DNA from: Oscillospiraceae bacterium | Lineage (GTDB): Bacteria > Bacillota > Clostridia > Oscillospirales > Acutalibacteraceae | Direction: 5' to 3' | DNA length: 64,000 bases | Assembly (NCBI GenBank): GCA_015065805.1 | Contig: SVPN01000006.1 | Span: forward strand, 1 to 64,000 | Part shown: piece by piece, positions 8,637 to 16,656 of the stretch | Position numbering within the stretch: position 1 is the stretch's first letter | How the letters are laid out: each line of letters begins with the position of its first letter | Notes under the pieces: generated by a model | Databases searched by the model: none | The model's input: only the letters and a program-made list of their open reading frames with translations | What the model was told of the DNA's origin: nothing | Made by a program: the position numbers and the translations under genes

Positions 8637-9077
8637 GGCTGTCGCGTTAAGGAACAATTGCACAAACCATCTTGCCTCTCCCCCCGGGAGAGGTGGCACG
8701 AGCGCAAGCGAGTGACGGAGAGGGTAAAAAAAGGCGTGCTCACTTAGGGAGGAATTGCTTAGAATAGGGATTTCCTTCCGTAACAGATCTTCGCACACGT
8801 TGCCGTTGTTTAAAGACTTTTCGAGTTTATACATTTTAAAACGCTCATATTTTGAGTGCAAGACAAGGCAAAAAAGCCCGTCATCCTGTCGGATGGCGGG
8901 CTTTTTTAACGATGGCTTGTGCCAAAAGATGACGTTTTAAAGCGGTTAATCTCTAAGTGAGCACGCCTAAAGCATTGCTTTTTTGTTGAAAACCCTCTCA
9001 GTCTCGCCTGTCGGCTCGACAGCTCCCCCAAAGGGGGAGCCAAGAGAATTGTGTAAAATGTCCTTAACGCGACAGCC
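8637..9077. mobile_element. MITE-like nested inverted-repeat element, 441 bp
   Basis: Perfect 17-bp terminal inverted repeats (GGCTGTCGCGTTAAGGA at 8637-8653 and its complement at 9061-9077) enclose a second perfect 16-bp pair (8732-8747 and 8953-8968). Between the pairs, each arm holds a diverged copy of a C-rich hairpin unit (about 8676-8727 and 8994-9046). In the centre is a terminator-like hairpin. No ORF of note is present. The size, absence of coding and long nested repeats fit a non-autonomous transposable element. From memory, similar C-rich hairpin units are common in intergenic DNA of gut Clostridia; no transposase family could be assigned. A partial end copy (AGAGGCTGTCC) lies just left at 8587. 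Confidence 0.7.
8871..8907. terminator. Bidirectional terminator-like hairpin inside the repeat element
   Basis: AAAAAGCCCG-CATCC (8871-8886) pairs with GGATG-CGGGCTTTTTT (8891-8907) around a TGTC loop, with A/T tracts on both sides. It could insulate the small-gene cluster from the convergent exporter gene. Confidence 0.7.
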
Positions 9078-9085
9078 TCTTCTTA

Positions 9086-12000
9086 TTATTCTTCTACGTC
9101 GGTCAGGTCTTCGTCGCGAATGACCTTCATCTCCTTGCGGTTGAACAGGTCATACATAACCGGAACGACAAACAGCGTCATCAGTGTGGCATAGACCATA
9201 CCGCCGATGCACACGATGGCGATCGGCTGCATCATTTCGTTGCCGCTTCCCAGACCGACGGCGGTGATCACCAGGCCTAAAATGGTGGTCAACGAGGTCA
9301 TCAGGATGGGACGCATACGGGTGACACCCGCTTCAAGCAGTGCCTCGTGCTTTTCCATACCCTCTGCGCGAAGCTGATTGACATAGTCAACCAGCACGAT
9401 GCCGTTGTTGACGATGATGCCCGTCAGCATCACAAAGCCGATCACGGAAATGACACTCACCTCAAAGCCCGTGATGAGCAATGCCAGGAAGCCGCCCGTA
9501 AAGGCAAGCGGAATGGTGAACATCACGATGAGCGGCGATTTGAGCGACTGGAACTGCGCCACCATCACCAGATACACCAGCAGGATGCCCAGAAGCAGCA
9601 TCAGCACCAGCTGCTCCATCGCTTCCATAATGGTTTCGTTTTCACCCGTAAATTCCACCGTCACGCCCTCGGGCAAGGTGATCCCTCCGACGATCTTCTG
9701 CACCTCGCTTGTCAGCAGGGTGACGTTGTGACCCTCTGCCACCTCCGCAGAAACGGTCAGGTAGCGTCGCTGATTCAGGCGGTTGATCGCGCTCGGGGAC
9801 AAGCGTTCCTCAACGGTGGCGATCTCGCTGAGCTTCACCTCCTGCTCCTTGCCTTCACGGCCCGTGACCGTGAAGGTATATGCCTTGAGCTCTTCGGTCG
9901 TGACGGCATCTCCGCCGACGATCATCACATCGTAGGTTTTGCCGTTTTGAATCAGCGTGGTAGCGGTGGTATTGGTTTTCAGTGCCGCGGCGATCTCCTG
10001 GAACACCTGCGCCACGGTCAGTCCCTTGGCGGCGGCTTTTTGCTTATCCACCGAGAAATGAAGCTCGGGATCGGCATCCTCCATACCGTTGGAGATGTTT
10101 TGCAGTCCCTCGACATCCCCGATCGCCTCGGCAACCGTGTTTGCCGCCGCCTTGAGCGTTTCCAGATCATCGGCGAACACATCCATCGTCACGCCCGTGC
10201 CGCCGAGCATACCCATCATCGAATCCAATCCCGAGCCGCTTGCCGTGACGGTCGCATCCAGTCCCGCACACGCGTCATTGATCTGCTGTGCAATGGCACG
10301 GCTCTTTTTGAGATGGGATTCGTCGATGATGACATACATCGTCGCCGTAGTCGCGCTGGTTTGTCCCGTCATCATATCGCTTGCAAGCATCGCGCCGACC
10401 GTATCCACACCGTCAATTCCGGCAATGATCGCCGCCGCTTCATCGGTGACCGCTTTGGTCTGCGCAAGCGTCGTGCCCTCTTCGGTTTCCACCGAGACGG
10501 TGATCTGTGTGGAATTCATCGACGGCATAAACACGAAGCCTCGCATCAGAGCAAGCGTCGTGCTCACGACCAACAGCACCGCGGAAACGATCAGCACCGC
10601 CGCCTTATATCGCAATGCTCCGCTGAGCAAACGGCGGTACACATTCACACATTTATCAAAGAATTTGTGCGGCTTTTCCTGCGTGTTTTTAAGCAGGGTC
10701 GCCGACATCGCCGGCACCAGGGTCAGTGCCACGATCAGACTTGCCATCAGCGAATAACCGAGGGTCAGCGCCATATCCATAAAGAGCTGACGGGTCAGCC
10801 CCTCCACAAACACGATGGGCAAAAACACACAGACGGTCGTCAGGGTCGATGCCGCGATGGCACCCGCCACCTGCGAAGCACCCGACACCGCCGCACGCAA
10901 CGGGTCCACGCCCTTGTTGCGTAAACGGTAAATATTCTCAAGCACCACGACCGAGTTGTCCACCAGCATACCGATGGACACCGCCAGCGCGGACATCGAG
11001 ATCATATTGAGCGTCACACCCGAGAAATACATCAGCGTGATCGCAAACAGCACCGACAGCGGAATACTGCACAGCGTGATCAGCGTCGGCTTGAAATCCT
11101 TGAGGAACAGGAACAGCACCAGCACCGCAAAGAGTGCGCTGAGTAACAGATTCTGCAAGATGGAATCCACCATCATAAAGATGTAATCGCCCTGATCCAT
11201 CAGCGTGGCAAATGCCAATCCCCCGTGCTCCTCGCACAGCTCATCAAAGCGGTCGTACAGATTTTCGGATACCTCTGCCGTCGCATACGTGGATTGCTTG
11301 GAGAAGGTGAGCAGCACGCCGTTTTCACCGTTGACCTTCGCGTAGATATCCTCACGGTTGTCCACCTTTTCCACAACCGCCACATCGCTCAGCCTGACGG
11401 GCTCAACGCCTTCCATATTCAGATCGATGAGCACCAGATCGCGAAGCTCCTCCACCGTATCGACCGTATCACCGACACTGACAAGGGTGGATAATCCGCC
11501 CTCGGACGCATAGCCCGCAGGCATCGAAAAGTTCTGCGCCATCAGAAGCGATGCCACCGTATCCATCGACAGGATCGCGGTCATATCGGCGCTCTCATAC
11601 GCCGTCTTGCGTCCTTCCTCGATCGCGGCAAGACCTTCCTCGATCTGTGCCTGCGCCTGCTCAAGCTGCAGCTTGCCGAGCATCATCTGCGTGGTAGCTT
11701 CGCTCATCTGCAGCATTGCCGCCGTTTTCTGGCGTGCCAGCTCCTCATACGCGGCGTCGATCTGTGCCTGTCCCTCATCCAGCTGGGACATTGCATCCTC
11801 CAGCGCGGTGATGCCGCCCTGAAGCTGTGTTTTGCCGTTTTTCAGTTCTGTCAGGGAGCTGTCAAGCATCTCACGGCTCATACCGAGCTCGGCAAGTGTC
11901 GCGTCCACCGCCGACAGCCCCGCCTGCGCACCCGCGACCATCGCCTCCAGCCGCAGGATCTCCGTAGCGAGCGTCAGCTCGTTGAGCCCGCGCGCGGCAA

Positions 12001-13117
12001 GCTGTGCTTCACAGCTTGCCAGTCCCGCCTGCGTCGCCTTGTATCCGTCGGTTTCTTTAAGTGCCTCGACCGCCGCCTGCTTCTGCGCATCAGTCAGGTT
12101 CGCATCGGCATGGATCTGTGCGATCTGTGCATCGAAAACCTCCTGCTCGGCGCGATACTGCGCAAGCGAATCGCGCAGTGCTGTCAGCGCATTCAAATCG
12201 TTCTCAAGCGACTGCTTGCTGTCATCCAGCTGTGCCAGCGTATTCTGCAGGGTGGTCAGCGTGGCTTCGGTTTCCTCAAGCGCTTTGAGCTGATCGCGCA
12301 GCTCCTTGATCTGTGCCGTCAGCTCCACACGCGCCGCGTTGAGCTGTGCCTGTTTCTCGTTGAGCTGCCCCTCTGCTTCGGCGGTCTGGTTGTTGAGTGT
12401 ATTTTTGCCCTCGTCCAGATCCTCTTCGCCGCTTTCCAGCTCGGCTTTTCCCGCCTCAATCTCCGCTTTGGCGTTTTCCAGCTCCTCAAGTGCCTTTTCC
12501 AGCTCCTTGTCGATCTGTTCGCGCAGAGAGGCGTTGAGTGCATCGAGCTTGTCCTCATCGAGCGTCACCTGTACCGTTTCACGGAGCAGACCCGAAACGG
12601 AAATGCTCGCGACACCCGCCGTACCCTCCAGCGAGGGGATCAGCGTGTTTTCGGCAAAATCGGACAGCTCCGCCGTGTCCATCCCGTCCATACTGACGGC
12701 ACTGACCATCACGGGGAGCATATTCGGGTTGATCTTCAGGATCGTCGGTGTGCCGACCATCTCATCCCATCCGCCCTCGATCATACTGATCTTCTGAAGG
12801 ATGTCCACCGTGATGCTGTCCATATTGACATCCTCTTCAAATTCGAGGATCACGGTGGAATAGTTCGCCGCCGAGGTGGAGGATACCGTCTTGATATCTT
12901 CAAGCGTTGCCATCGATTGCTCGAGCGGCCTTGACACCGTCTGCTCCACCTTTTCGGGTGTGGCACCGGGATAGGTCGTCAGCACCAGCACATACGGCAG
13001 ATCGATGCTCGGCAACAGATCGGGGGTCATACGGGTATACGACACCACACCGAGCACGAACACCACGATCACCGCCACCAACACGGTGAGCGGTTTTTTG
13101 ACACTGAATTTTGACAT
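9086..13117 (-). CDS. RND-family efflux transporter with a large coiled-coil insertion
   Basis: This 1343-residue AcrB/HAE1-like permease starts MSKFSVKKPL with TM1 at about 10-27. The porter signature YPGATPEKVEQTVSRPLEQ (49-67) is clear. Six-helix bundles follow (NLLLSALFAVLVLFLF..., and MEQLVLMLLLGILLVYLVM...), with motif GMLVDNSVVVLENIYR including the Asp of the proton relay. Residues about 200-520 are an unusual Glu/Gln/Ala-rich coiled coil inserted in the periplasmic-type domain after VTLDEDKLDALN. In a Gram-positive there is no outer membrane, so export across the cell envelope or lipid/drug transport is inferred. No adaptor or outer-membrane gene is nearby. Confidence 0.9.
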   Translation of the reverse strand: MSKFSVKKPLTVLVAVIVVFVLGVVSYTRMTPDLLPSIDLPYVLVLTTYPGATPEKVEQTVSRPLEQSMATLEDIKTVSSTSAANYSTVILEFEEDVNMDSITVDILQKISMIEGGWDEMVGTPTILKINPNMLPVMVSAVSMDGMDTAELSDFAENTLIPSLEGTAGVASISVSGLLRETVQVTLDEDKLDALNASLREQIDKELEKALEELENAKAEIEAGKAELESGEEDLDEGKNTLNNQTAEAEGQLNEKQAQLNAARVELTAQIKELRDQLKALEETEATLTTLQNTLAQLDDSKQSLENDLNALTALRDSLAQYRAEQEVFDAQIAQIHADANLTDAQKQAAVEALKETDGYKATQAGLASCEAQLAARGLNELTLATEILRLEAMVAGAQAGLSAVDATLAELGMSREMLDSSLTELKNGKTQLQGGITALEDAMSQLDEGQAQIDAAYEELARQKTAAMLQMSEATTQMMLGKLQLEQAQAQIEEGLAAIEEGRKTAYESADMTAILSMDTVASLLMAQNFSMPAGYASEGGLSTLVSVGDTVDTVEELRDLVLIDLNMEGVEPVRLSDVAVVEKVDNREDIYAKVNGENGVLLTFSKQSTYATAEVSENLYDRFDELCEEHGGLAFATLMDQGDYIFMMVDSILQNLLLSALFAVLVLFLFLKDFKPTLITLCSIPLSVLFAITLMYFSGVTLNMISMSALAVSIGMLVDNSVVVLENIYRLRNKGVDPLRAAVSGASQVAGAIAASTLTTVCVFLPIVFVEGLTRQLFMDMALTLGYSLMASLIVALTLVPAMSATLLKNTQEKPHKFFDKCVNVYRRLLSGALRYKAAVLIVSAVLLVVSTTLALMRGFVFMPSMNSTQITVSVETEEGTTLAQTKAVTDEAAAIIAGIDGVDTVGAMLASDMMTGQTSATTATMYVIIDESHLKKSRAIAQQINDACAGLDATVTASGSGLDSMMGMLGGTGVTMDVFADDLETLKAAANTVAEAIGDVEGLQNISNGMEDADPELHFSVDKQKAAAKGLTVAQVFQEIAAALKTNTTATTLIQNGKTYDVMIVGGDAVTTEELKAYTFTVTGREGKEQEVKLSEIATVEERLSPSAINRLNQRRYLTVSAEVAEGHNVTLLTSEVQKIVGGITLPEGVTVEFTGENETIMEAMEQLVLMLLLGILLVYLVMVAQFQSLKSPLIVMFTIPLAFTGGFLALLITGFEVSVISVIGFVMLTGIIVNNGIVLVDYVNQLRAEGMEKHEALLEAGVTRMRPILMTSLTTILGLVITAVGLGSGNEMMQPIAIVCIGGMVYATLMTLFVVPVMYDLFNRKEMKVIRDEDLTDVEE

Positions 13118-13144
13118 AAAAAGCGTACCGCCTTATTTATGGAG

Positions 13145-13158
13145 TATTGTGAACAATA
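13145..13158. promoter_or_regulatory. Candidate operator of the RND gene
   Basis: The perfect dyad TATTGT-GA-ACAATA sits just downstream of the predicted -10 of the RND gene, where a bound repressor would block transcription. No regulator gene is adjacent, so the binding protein is unknown. Confidence 0.45.
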
Positions 13159-13168
13159 ATTCATTCTC

Positions 13169-13197
13169 ATTATAGGGAGAAATGTAAAAAAGCGCAA
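13169..13197 (-). promoter_or_regulatory. Promoter of the RND gene
   Basis: TTGCGC (13197-13192) and TATAAT (13174-13169) are separated by 17 bp on the minus strand, leading into the 1343-residue transporter gene. Confidence 0.7.
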
Positions 13198-13240
13198 GAT
13201 GCCACACGGGCTCAAACTGTAAACTTTTCTTAAATTCTTC

Positions 13241-13269
13241 TTGCATCCTTCTTTTCAAGAGAGTATAAT
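13241..13269 (+). promoter_or_regulatory. Promoter of the Cof-type phosphatase gene
   Basis: TTGCAT (13241-13246) and TATAAT (13264-13269) have a 17-bp spacer. It lies divergently from the RND promoter. Confidence 0.75.
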
Positions 13270-13306
13270 GGTTTTGATTGTCGAAATAAAGGAGTTTTTC
13301 CGCGCT

Positions 13307-14089
13307 ATGATCCGCCTGGTAACCTGCGATATTGACGGCACCCTTCTGATGGAGGGTGAATGGGAGCTGGACCCCGCCTTTTTTGATGCGATCCGCCGCC
13401 TGCTTAAAAACGGCATTGCCTTTGCCGCGGCAAGCGGTCGCCAGCATTACCGCCTGCGCAAGATGTTTGAACCCGTCGCAAAGGACATCTTCTTCATCTG
13501 CGAAAACGGCGCGGTGGTGTATGAGGGAGATACCCCGCTCTCCGAAACACGGCTGGATCCCGTCAAGGCACGCAGACTGATGGAGCAGATCTTAGCGCAC
13601 CCCGAATGCGAGATCCTCATTTCGGGTGCCGAGAGCTGTTATCTCCTCCCCAAAAAAGGCGAGGACTGCGACTATGTGCGTCACATCCGCGAAACCCTCG
13701 GCTACCGCACCGTCATTGTCCATTCGCTTGATGAGATCCGTGAGCCGATCATCAAGGTCACGGCAAGCCGCTGGGACGGTGTCGATGCCATCCTTGAGGA
13801 TTTTGCGATGTGGAACACCGAATTCAGCGTCGCGGTGGCGGGAAAGGAATGGCTGGACTTCACGCTCGCCGACAAGGGTACGGGGCTGGACGACATCACC
13901 GCCCGTCTGGGCATCTCCAACGCTGAGGTGATGTCCTTCGGCGATAATTTCAACGACCTGCCGCTTCTGGAGAAGGTGGGGCATCCCTACATTATGGAGA
14001 ACGGTGCTGAGGAGCTCAAACAGCGATTCCCCGACCACTGTGTGCGCGTTGCCGATACCCTGGAAGCGTTTTTGTCGGCACTTGCGTAA
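13307..14089 (+). CDS. Cof-type HAD-superfamily sugar-phosphate-type phosphatase
   Basis: This 260-residue protein uses the ATG at 13307 (AAAGGAG upstream), which places the catalytic motif CDIDGTLL right at the N-terminus as is normal for Cof proteins; a start at 13241 would add 22 unsupported residues and cover the promoter. Motif II is AAASGRQ, the lysine motif lies in the KVTASRWDG/LADKGTG region, and motif III/IV is SFGDNFNDLPLLE. Substrates of the family are sugar phosphates, flavin or PLP phosphates; which one is used here is unknown. Confidence 0.9.
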   Translation: MIRLVTCDIDGTLLMEGEWELDPAFFDAIRRLLKNGIAFAAASGRQHYRLRKMFEPVAKDIFFICENGAVVYEGDTPLSETRLDPVKARRLMEQILAHPECEILISGAESCYLLPKKGEDCDYVRHIRETLGYRTVIVHSLDEIREPIIKVTASRWDGVDAILEDFAMWNTEFSVAVAGKEWLDFTLADKGTGLDDITARLGISNAEVMSFGDNFNDLPLLEKVGHPYIMENGAEELKQRFPDHCVRVADTLEAFLSALA

Positions 14090-14107
14090 AAAAAATTGAA
14101 AAAACTC

Positions 14108-14135
14108 TTGAAAATCAATCGATGTATGATATACT
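14108..14135 (+). promoter_or_regulatory. Promoter of radA
   Basis: TTGAAA (14108-14113) and TATACT (14130-14135) have a 16-bp spacer, 22 bp upstream of the chosen start. Confidence 0.65.
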
Positions 14136-14157
14136 GTCTTGAAACGAGGTGACGTCG

Positions 14158-15516
14158 ATGGCGGCGAAAGCAAAAGCCGTATTCGTGTGCAGTGAATGCG
14201 GATACGAAACGGCACGCTGGAGCGGACAATGCCCCTCCTGCGGTGCGTGGAACTGTATGAACGAAGAGGTGCGCTCCAAAGCCGCTCCCGCGGCAACCGC
14301 ACGCCCCGCCTCCGCCGTCACCCCCAAAAAGCTGTGCGACATTGACGAGCGGGACGATCCCCGTCTGCAAACGGGCATCCGCGAGCTTGACCGCGTGCTC
14401 GGCGGCGGCATTGTCCCCGGCGGGCTGATGCTCATCGGCGGCGATCCCGGCATCGGCAAATCCACCCTGTTGTTGCAGGTGTGCGCCAATCTGGGTGAGA
14501 CCCGCTCCATTTTATACGTTTCGGGTGAGGAATCCGCACGGCAGATCCGTCTGCGCGCGACACGCCTCGGGGTCAACACCGATCGCCTGTTCGTACTGTG
14601 CGAGAACGATATGGACACCGTCTTAGCGGCGGTGGACAGCACCCGTCCCGATCTGCTGATCGTGGACTCCATCCAGACCATGACCCTTGCCGAGATCTCC
14701 TCGGGCGCGGGCAGTGTGACGCAGGTGCGCGAATGCACCTCGGCGATTATGCGGGCGTGCAAGGCGATCGACCTGCCCGTATTCATTGTCGGTCACGTCA
14801 ACAAGGACGGCGCCATTGCCGGTCCGAAGGTGATGGAGCATATCGTCGATTGCGTACTCAGCTTTGAGGGTGACCGCAACACCACCTACCGCCTGCTCCG
14901 CTGTGCGAAAAACCGCTACGGCTCCACCAATGAGATCGGCGTGTTTGAAATGCGCGACAAGGGGCTGTGCGACGTGGAAAACCCGTCGCAGATGCTTTTG
15001 GCGGGACGGCTGGAAAACGTCAGCGGCACCTGCATTGCGTGTGCGGTCGAGGGCACCCGCCCGCTTTTAGCAGAGGTGCAGGGACTGGTCACCCCGACGG
15101 GCTTCGGTAATCCGCGCCGAATGTCCACGGGCTTTGACTACAACCGTCTCAACCTGATCTTAGCGGTGCTGGAAAAACGCGCAGGCTACTTCTTCTCCAC
15201 GCTGGATGTGTACATCAACGTGGTGGGCGGTCTGCGACTGGACGAGCCCGCCGCCGATCTGGCGGTGGCGATCGCACTCATTTCCGGGCTCAAGGACACA
15301 CCCGTGCCGATGAACGTGATGGCGTTCGGCGAGATCGGACTGTCGGGCGAGGTACGGGCGGTCAGCAACGCGCAGATGCGCGTGAACGAGGCAGCACGTC
15401 TGGGATTCACACATATTGTGTTGCCCGCACAGAATAGTAAAGGACTTGACGCGCCCGAGGGCGTCACTCTCACGGGAGTGCGCACCGTGCGCGAGGCATA
15501 CGAAGCTGTCAAATGA
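14158..15516 (+). CDS. radA: DNA repair protein RadA (Sms)
   Basis: This 452-residue hexameric branch-migration ATPase acts in homologous recombination. It shows the N-terminal zinc finger (CSECGYETARWSGQCPSCGAW), Walker A GGDPGIGKST, the RadA-specific KNRYGSTNEIGVF motif and a C-terminal Lon-like domain. The ATG at 14158 is preferred over GTG at 14149 because GAGGTG is 8 nt upstream. An oxidoreductase gene follows 14 bp later, so the two are probably cotranscribed. Confidence 0.95.
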   Translation: MAAKAKAVFVCSECGYETARWSGQCPSCGAWNCMNEEVRSKAAPAATARPASAVTPKKLCDIDERDDPRLQTGIRELDRVLGGGIVPGGLMLIGGDPGIGKSTLLLQVCANLGETRSILYVSGEESARQIRLRATRLGVNTDRLFVLCENDMDTVLAAVDSTRPDLLIVDSIQTMTLAEISSGAGSVTQVRECTSAIMRACKAIDLPVFIVGHVNKDGAIAGPKVMEHIVDCVLSFEGDRNTTYRLLRCAKNRYGSTNEIGVFEMRDKGLCDVENPSQMLLAGRLENVSGTCIACAVEGTRPLLAEVQGLVTPTGFGNPRRMSTGFDYNRLNLILAVLEKRAGYFFSTLDVYINVVGGLRLDEPAADLAVAIALISGLKDTPVPMNVMAFGEIGLSGEVRAVSNAQMRVNEAARLGFTHIVLPAQNSKGLDAPEGVTLTGVRTVREAYEAVK

Positions 15517-15530
15517 GAGGAGACTCACTC

Positions 15531-16565
15531 ATGGACAAGGTATACGGCATTATGCTGATCGGTTGCGGTCACATCGGCGGCGACCATTTAGACGATATGT
15601 ACTGGCGCGATAACATCCGCGTCGTTGCCGTGGTCGATACCGACGAAGCGGCGGCGAAGCTGTTTGCCCGCAAATACAATGCGGAGCATTACGGCACCGA
15701 CTACCGCGAGTTTCTGTCCCTTCCCGAAGTGGACATCGTGATCATCGCCACCTATGTCAACACCCACCTGCCCATCCTGAAGGATTGCGTGGCGGCGAAG
15801 AAGCACGTGCTGTGCGAAAAGCCCATCGCCACCTCCAAGGAAGAGGGTAAGGAGTTTTACCGCACCGTCAAGCAGGCGGAAGCAGACGGACTGCACGTGC
15901 TGATCGCGTATATTCTGCGTCACAACGCCACCTACAACAAGATGCGCGAGCTCATCTGGAACGGCGAGATCGGCGAGCTTCGCGTGGCACGTATGAGTCA
16001 GAATCACCACGCGCTCAACTGGCCGCGCTACAAGCGTCTGCTTCACGACTGCTCCCCCATTCTTGACTGCGGCGTGCACTATATGGACATCGTGCAGTGG
16101 TTCACAGGCTCCAAGGTCGTGGAGGTAATGGGTAACGGCGTCACCGTCGATGAGGACTTGGAACCCGGTATGGTTAACTACGGTATGATCGTAATGCGTC
16201 TGCAAAACGGTGCGATGGCATACTACGAAGCGGGCTGGGGTCAGACCTTCTCCTCAGCAAATGTCAAGGAATTCATCGGCACCAAGGGTCGTATCCGCCT
16301 GACGATGAATCAGCAACGCGCCACCGACACCGAAATGGGTGACTGCATTGAGCTGTTCCGCCTCGAAACGGGACAGACCGAGATCATCAACGTGCAGTGC
16401 AAATACAAACCGATGTACGCTCAGCTGTGCGCGCTGATCGACCTCATCGAAAACCGTCCCACCCACGCGCCCGACATCGAGCAGGCATACAGCGCCTTCA
16501 AGGTCGCCGTTGCCGCCGACCGCGCCGTGCGCGAAAGTGCCTTTGTGTACGTGGACGATGACTGA
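15531..16565 (+). CDS. Gfo/Idh/MocA-family NAD(P)-dependent oxidoreductase
   Basis: This 344-residue protein has an N-terminal Rossmann motif LIGCGHIGGDH and the family signature CEKPIA with its conserved lysine (KKHVLCEKPIATS). C-terminal DCGVHYMDIVQWFTG carries the substrate-binding His/Asp. The start is the ATG after GAGAGGAG; the SD overlaps the radA stop region. Members oxidise sugars, inositols or related polyols. The substrate cannot be told from sequence, and no sugar operon is next to it. Confidence 0.88.
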   Translation: MDKVYGIMLIGCGHIGGDHLDDMYWRDNIRVVAVVDTDEAAAKLFARKYNAEHYGTDYREFLSLPEVDIVIIATYVNTHLPILKDCVAAKKHVLCEKPIATSKEEGKEFYRTVKQAEADGLHVLIAYILRHNATYNKMRELIWNGEIGELRVARMSQNHHALNWPRYKRLLHDCSPILDCGVHYMDIVQWFTGSKVVEVMGNGVTVDEDLEPGMVNYGMIVMRLQNGAMAYYEAGWGQTFSSANVKEFIGTKGRIRLTMNQQRATDTEMGDCIELFRLETGQTEIINVQCKYKPMYAQLCALIDLIENRPTHAPDIEQAYSAFKVAVAADRAVRESAFVYVDDD

Positions 16566-16607
16566 TGCGCATCTGTTCCGCCTTACACGCAAGGCTGTCT
16601 GAAAACC

Positions 16608-16648
16608 AAAAAGCTGTCAACGCCCGCTTGAGCGTTGACAGCTTTTTT
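16608..16648. terminator. Bidirectional terminator between convergent genes
   Basis: AAAAAGCTGTCAACGC (16608-16623) pairs with GCGTTGACAGCTTTTTT (16632-16648). It serves both the oxidoreductase gene and the convergent repeat protein gene ending at 16657. Confidence 0.9.
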
Positions 16649-16656
16649 CTATTCCG

